NCBI GenBank assembly: GCA_016935555.1
Contig: JAFGQR010000114.1
Location: forward strand, 1 to 38,282
Direction of reading: 5' to 3'
DNA: 38,282 bases
Origin: Verrucomicrobiota bacterium
GTDB lineage: Bacteria > Verrucomicrobiota > Verrucomicrobiia > Limisphaerales > JAFGQR01
The notes beneath the pieces are model-generated. The model did not search any database and was not told the DNA's origin. It saw only the letters and a program-made list of their open reading frames with translations. This document shows positions 35,565 through 38,282 of the stretch, in pieces. Both the position numbers and the translations under genes were made by a program. How positions within the stretch are numbered: the stretch's first letter is position 1; every line of letters starts with the position of its first letter.

Positions 35565-36031
35565 CGCGTTCGGTCAGAGATCCAAGGTTTGCGCCGCCTG
35601 CCCATGAACCGGACTCCGCACGCCGAGGGTGGGGCGAGACTCCGTCGAGCCCAAACTTCCTTGCATCGGCGCCGCGAATCCCCGGCTGCTCCCGGCGCCG
35701 CATCGTGGCGCACGCGCATCTCAGGAGAAAAAGTCAGGGCTCGACGGAGTCACGCGCCCTACCAGGTTGCTGGGCGCGATGCGCATGCGAGGCAGGTGGT
35801 GACCCAGGAACCGCGCATGGGCACGTCCACAGAACCCACCGTCAACCTCCGGAATGCGGGGCGGAATGGCCATTTGCCATTGGCCATTTTCCGATGCGTT
35901 CCATCACGGGTCGGCAGGCCTCATCGGGACACGCGGCTCCCCCCATCCTCCCCGCCTTGCGGCTTGTCGGCGGCTGGTTCCTGCACTTAGGCTGGGGGCG
36001 CTTTGAAACCACACATCCGGCGCCCCGGTCT
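35565..36031. other. Gene-free 467-bp stretch with inverted repeats
   Basis: No coding frame is credible here. It holds the 15-bp perfect inverted repeat described separately. A smaller AATGGCC...GGCCATT pair lies at 35865-35888, around TTGCCATT. The stretch before the methyltransferase ATG probably contains that gene's promoter, which I could not pinpoint. Confidence 0.5.
35638..35751. repeat. Inverted-repeat-bounded element
   Basis: GACTCCGTCGAGCCC (35638-35652) and its perfect complement GGGCTCGACGGAGTC (35737-35751) flank 84 bp. Similarity continues outward imperfectly (GGTGGGGCGAG against GGTAGGGCGCGT read inward), giving arms of about 25 nt. The layout suits a small non-autonomous mobile element or a long hairpin. 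No target duplication was seen. Confidence 0.55.
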
Positions 36032-36877
36032 ATGAACCACGACACCCCGGAAACGCCCGGGCTGGCAGCTCTCGCCGAGGTGCTGGCTTGCCCCCATTGT
36101 GGCGGCCCCCTCGAGTGCACCGCCGACCACGCCCATTGCCCGCACTGCAAACGCGCGTTTCCCGCTCAGGATGGCATCCTGCGCCTGGCCGCCATGGACG
36201 ATCCGGAGCCGGGCATCCCCGCGCACCAGGGGCCGACCCGTGCGTCCTATCAGCAGGAATACCAACACATCGCCGCCGCCGCGGACTACAACACCAAATA
36301 CGTGCGGGAACGGCTCAAACGCTGGAGCACCCGGCGGGAAGTGCACCTCCTCAACCGCCTCCTCGCGTCCCAGCCCCGCAGCCGCATCCTGCTGGAATTG
36401 CCCTGCGGCGGAGGGCGTCTCAGCGCCGCCCTGGCTGTCCATGCCGACCTGCTGGTTGAGGCGGACGTGGCGCTGGGCCAGGTCCAATACGCCCGCGACC
36501 ATGCCCGCACCCCGACCTCCCAGCTCTTTCTCACCGCTTCGGCACTCCGGATTCCCTTCCGCAACGCGGCGGTGGACGGCGTCGTGTGCGTCCGGCTGTG
36601 CCATCACCTGCCCCATCCGGCCGAGCGCGAACGGCTCGTCGCCGAACTGCTGCGCGTCGCGCGCCGCTTCGTCATCCTGACCTTCTTCGATCGTCATTCG
36701 CTCAAGAACCTCCTGCGCCGCCTCCGGCGCCCCTTCAACCGGAAGCGGCCGAAATACACGATGGCCCGCGCCGACGTGCGCCGGATCGCCGCCCGGCACG
36801 GTGCGCGGCTCGCCGCCTGCCCGGCCCTCTCCTGGATCGGGTCCGGCCACCGTTACGCGCTGCTGCTCAAGCCGTGA
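36032..36877 (+). CDS. SAM-dependent methyltransferase with N-terminal zinc ribbon
   Basis: The 281-residue protein begins with a Trm112-like zinc ribbon: LACPHCGGPLEC and HCPHCKRAFP (residues about 18-43), then DGILRL. A class I methyltransferase domain follows, with motif I LLELPCGGGRLS near 115 and the acidic end of strand 2 at LLVEADVA. DGVVCVRLCHHLPHP near 185 is the post-motif II region. It probably methylates a small molecule or glycan in the cytosol, but the substrate is not visible. Its stop overlaps the GTG start of the kinase-like gene in a 4-nt GTGA, so the products are made together. The next gene downstream on the opposite strand is a glycosyltransferase, pointing to lipopolysaccharide or another surface glycan. 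Confidence 0.85.
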   Translation: MNHDTPETPGLAALAEVLACPHCGGPLECTADHAHCPHCKRAFPAQDGILRLAAMDDPEPGIPAHQGPTRASYQQEYQHIAAAADYNTKYVRERLKRWSTRREVHLLNRLLASQPRSRILLELPCGGGRLSAALAVHADLLVEADVALGQVQYARDHARTPTSQLFLTASALRIPFRNAAVDGVVCVRLCHHLPHPAERERLVAELLRVARRFVILTFFDRHSLKNLLRRLRRPFNRKRPKYTMARADVRRIAARHGARLAACPALSWIGSGHRYALLLKP

Positions 36878-37701
36878 ACGGCCGCTCCCCAGACGAACCG
36901 CTCTCCCTGACCCTCGGCAACTCGCGCCTCGGCCGGCTGCCCGACCGCTGGGAACACACGCTGGTGTCTCCCGGTGCCAACCCGGTGATCAAACACGAAT
37001 CCCAAACCCTCGTCTGGCGGCTCCCGTGGCCCGACGGCCCGCAGACCATCGTCAAGCTCTACCGCCGGCGCGGCCTGCTCCACCGCTTTCGGGGACGCCT
37101 TCTGCCGTTCCGCGTCCAACGCGAGTTTCACGCGCTATGCATTCTTGCAGACGGCGGTGTGCCTTGCAGCCCGCCCCTCGCGTGGGGCTGGGGGCATGCG
37201 CCGCAACACGGACGGTTCGAATTCATCGTGACGGGTGAACTGGCAGGCGCGGTCAACCTCAAGGAACGCCTGGCCGCACCGGCGCCGGAAGTGTCCCCGG
37301 ACGACCTGCTCCACCTCTTCCGGCTGCTGCGTCGCATGCACGCGCGCGGCGTGTATCATGGCGCGCTGTCGCCCAAAAACATCATGGTCCCCGCATCGCC
37401 GCGCCCCGTCGAGGCGTTTCACCTGATCGACCTGGCCCGCGCCGTGTGGTTTCCCGGCGACATCGCCGGCTCCGCCATGGCGCGCTTGGATCTGCTCAGC
37501 CTGTTGCGCCGCCTGTGCCAGATGCGCCCCGGCTGGGGCTGCCAGCCGTTCCTGCTCGCCTACGGATTGCCGGAACGCGACCTCCGCGGGTTCAGCGCCC
37601 GCTTGAACAGGTTCCACCCCACACGCCACACCCGCAACTGGCTTGCCCTCCGGTTTCGCCTCCGGGCCGCCGTCGCCCGCCGGCGCCGGGGCGCGTCGTA
37701 G
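36874..37701 (+). CDS. Lipopolysaccharide kinase (WaaP/Kdo)-like protein, catalytic Asp replaced
   Basis: This 275-residue protein has the small protein-kinase fold of the WaaP/Kdo kinase group, which phosphorylate sugars of the lipopolysaccharide core. N-lobe: TIVKLYRRRG (Lys near residue 52) and FRVQREFHALCILADGGV (Glu). Catalytic loop: GVYHGALSPKNIMV near 170, in which the His and Asn are kept but the expected Asp of HxDxxxxN is Ala. The metal-binding Asp survives in FHLIDLARA near 193. The C-lobe and tail are Arg-rich. Start is the GTG at 36874, overlapping the methyltransferase stop. It is either a pseudokinase or an enzyme with a shifted catalytic base; sequence alone does not decide. 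Confidence 0.8.
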   Translation: MNGRSPDEPLSLTLGNSRLGRLPDRWEHTLVSPGANPVIKHESQTLVWRLPWPDGPQTIVKLYRRRGLLHRFRGRLLPFRVQREFHALCILADGGVPCSPPLAWGWGHAPQHGRFEFIVTGELAGAVNLKERLAAPAPEVSPDDLLHLFRLLRRMHARGVYHGALSPKNIMVPASPRPVEAFHLIDLARAVWFPGDIAGSAMARLDLLSLLRRLCQMRPGWGCQPFLLAYGLPERDLRGFSARLNRFHPTRHTRNWLALRFRLRAAVARRRRGAS

Positions 37702-37827
37702 ACTGCCAACCGGGTTCTTCGCCGCTGCGGGTTGGACGCGGTGTCCCGGCCCGGCGGACATGGGGGGGCGGAGGATCCGGGCATGCGTTGGACCTGACCG
37801 GCCTGCCGTGGAGTGCAGTGCTGCGGG

Positions 37828-38282
37828 TTAGAGCCGGCGCGGCGTGGCGCGCTGCAGCTGAGTATAGAAGGCCGCCAGAGCGGCTCCCTGGGTTTCCAGG
37901 CGGAACTCGGATTTGGCCTTCAGAGCGGCGCCCTGGCCCAGCGCGCGTCGTTGGGGTTCATCCAAAGCCAGCTGGACCATGCAGCGCGCGAGATCGTCGG
38001 CGGTGTCGTTGAACACCAAGCCGGTTTTGCCGGCGTCGTTCAGCTCGGGCAGCATGCCAATGCAGTTGGAAATCACCGGACGTCCCAGGGCCATCGCCTC
38101 GCGCATGGCCCGGGCGGTGCCGTCCGAGCCCGCGATGAGGAACACCAGCCCGTCCATGCTCGCCAGGCCTTCGCGGTACCGGTCGGTGAGGTAGCCCGCA
38201 ATCCGGGCATGCTGCTCCAGCCCAAGCTCCCGGATCGGCCTCCGAACCGTCTCCTCGAACTCGCTGCTGCGCCCCACCAGCA
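37828..38282 (-). CDS. Glycosyltransferase (GT4-type), C-terminal part, cut by window end
   Basis: Only the last 151 or so residues are inside the window; the gene continues past 38282. What is seen is the nucleotide-sugar-binding domain of a GT-B, GT4-like enzyme. It includes RIAGYLTDRYREGLASMDGLVFL, SDGTARAMREAMALGRPVIS (the donor-binding E-x7-E-like segment, with a changed second Glu) and LPELNDAGKTGLVFN. Such enzymes add sugars to lipid or polysaccharide acceptors at the inner membrane. It is convergent with the WaaP-like kinase gene, 126 bp apart, consistent with an envelope glycan locus that extends to the right. Confidence 0.88.
   Translation of the reverse strand, partial: LVGRSSEFEETVRRPIRELGLEQHARIAGYLTDRYREGLASMDGLVFLIAGSDGTARAMREAMALGRPVISNCIGMLPELNDAGKTGLVFNDTADDLARCMVQLALDEPQRRALGQGAALKAKSEFRLETQGAALAAFYTQLQRATPRRL

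Overview
The window is a GC-rich (roughly 65%), gene-dense bacterial chromosome segment with one tRNA gene. I see no phage, integrase, transposase or CRISPR signal. The gene set suggests a member of Verrucomicrobiota, or a close PVC relative. It combines a secreted GH95 fucosidase-type enzyme, a Tat-exported Gfo/Idh/MocA oxidoreductase and a secreted ADP-ribosylglycohydrolase-like protein. It also has a secreted beta-helix protein, an MglA/Roadblock module, a 21-residue lysine-rich peptide gene and AT-rich or palindromic intergenic repeats. The taxonomic call is an inference from gene content; no rRNA is present.

Layout. 0.1-3.2 kb (minus): a nucleoside-phosphorylase-like enzyme, a DnaQ-fold exonuclease, the lysine-rich mini-gene and an archaeal-type phosphoglycerate mutase. 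3.4-7.2 kb (minus): a two-gene operon of Tat-exported oxidoreductase and GH95 enzyme. 7.5-9.3 kb: one orphan protein between repeat-rich gaps. 9.3-13.0 kb (minus): accA-manA-pgm, with accA and manA overlapping by 4 nt. 13.1-15.6 kb (plus): panC-nadB, cofactor synthesis. 15.83 kb: tRNA-Val(CAC). 16.0-16.8 kb: a GH38-like pseudogene with an internal deletion. 16.9-20.7 kb (minus): an ABC permease, its ATPase and a tandem AAA+ protein overlapping that ATPase by 4 nt.

20.8-26.4 kb is the most interesting region. Two divergent compact gene sets share a 296-bp gap. Minus strand: a 778-residue three-module protein ending in a Roadblock domain, an MglA-type GTPase and an MglB-like Roadblock protein. 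Plus strand: a response regulator with a PATAN/DUF4388 domain and a Roadblock-like tail, a 105-residue Roadblock-like protein overlapping it, and a 136-residue helical protein. Together they look like a phospho-controlled small-GTPase switch. The known comparison is the MglA/MglB/RomR polarity system of Myxococcus, but the architecture here is different.

26.5-28.3 kb (plus): uppP and a signal peptidase I. 28.3-35.6 kb: three secreted proteins (an orphan, an ADP-ribosylglycohydrolase-like protein and a beta-helix protein) around a diacylglycerol-kinase-family gene. 35.6-36.0 kb: a gene-free stretch with a 15-bp perfect inverted repeat. 36.0-38.3 kb: a zinc-ribbon methyltransferase overlapping a WaaP/Kdo-kinase-like protein that lacks the usual catalytic Asp, then the C-terminal end of a glycosyltransferase cut by the window edge. 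Metabolically the window joins sugar-phosphate interconversion, fatty-acid and cofactor synthesis, envelope building and extracellular glycan processing.
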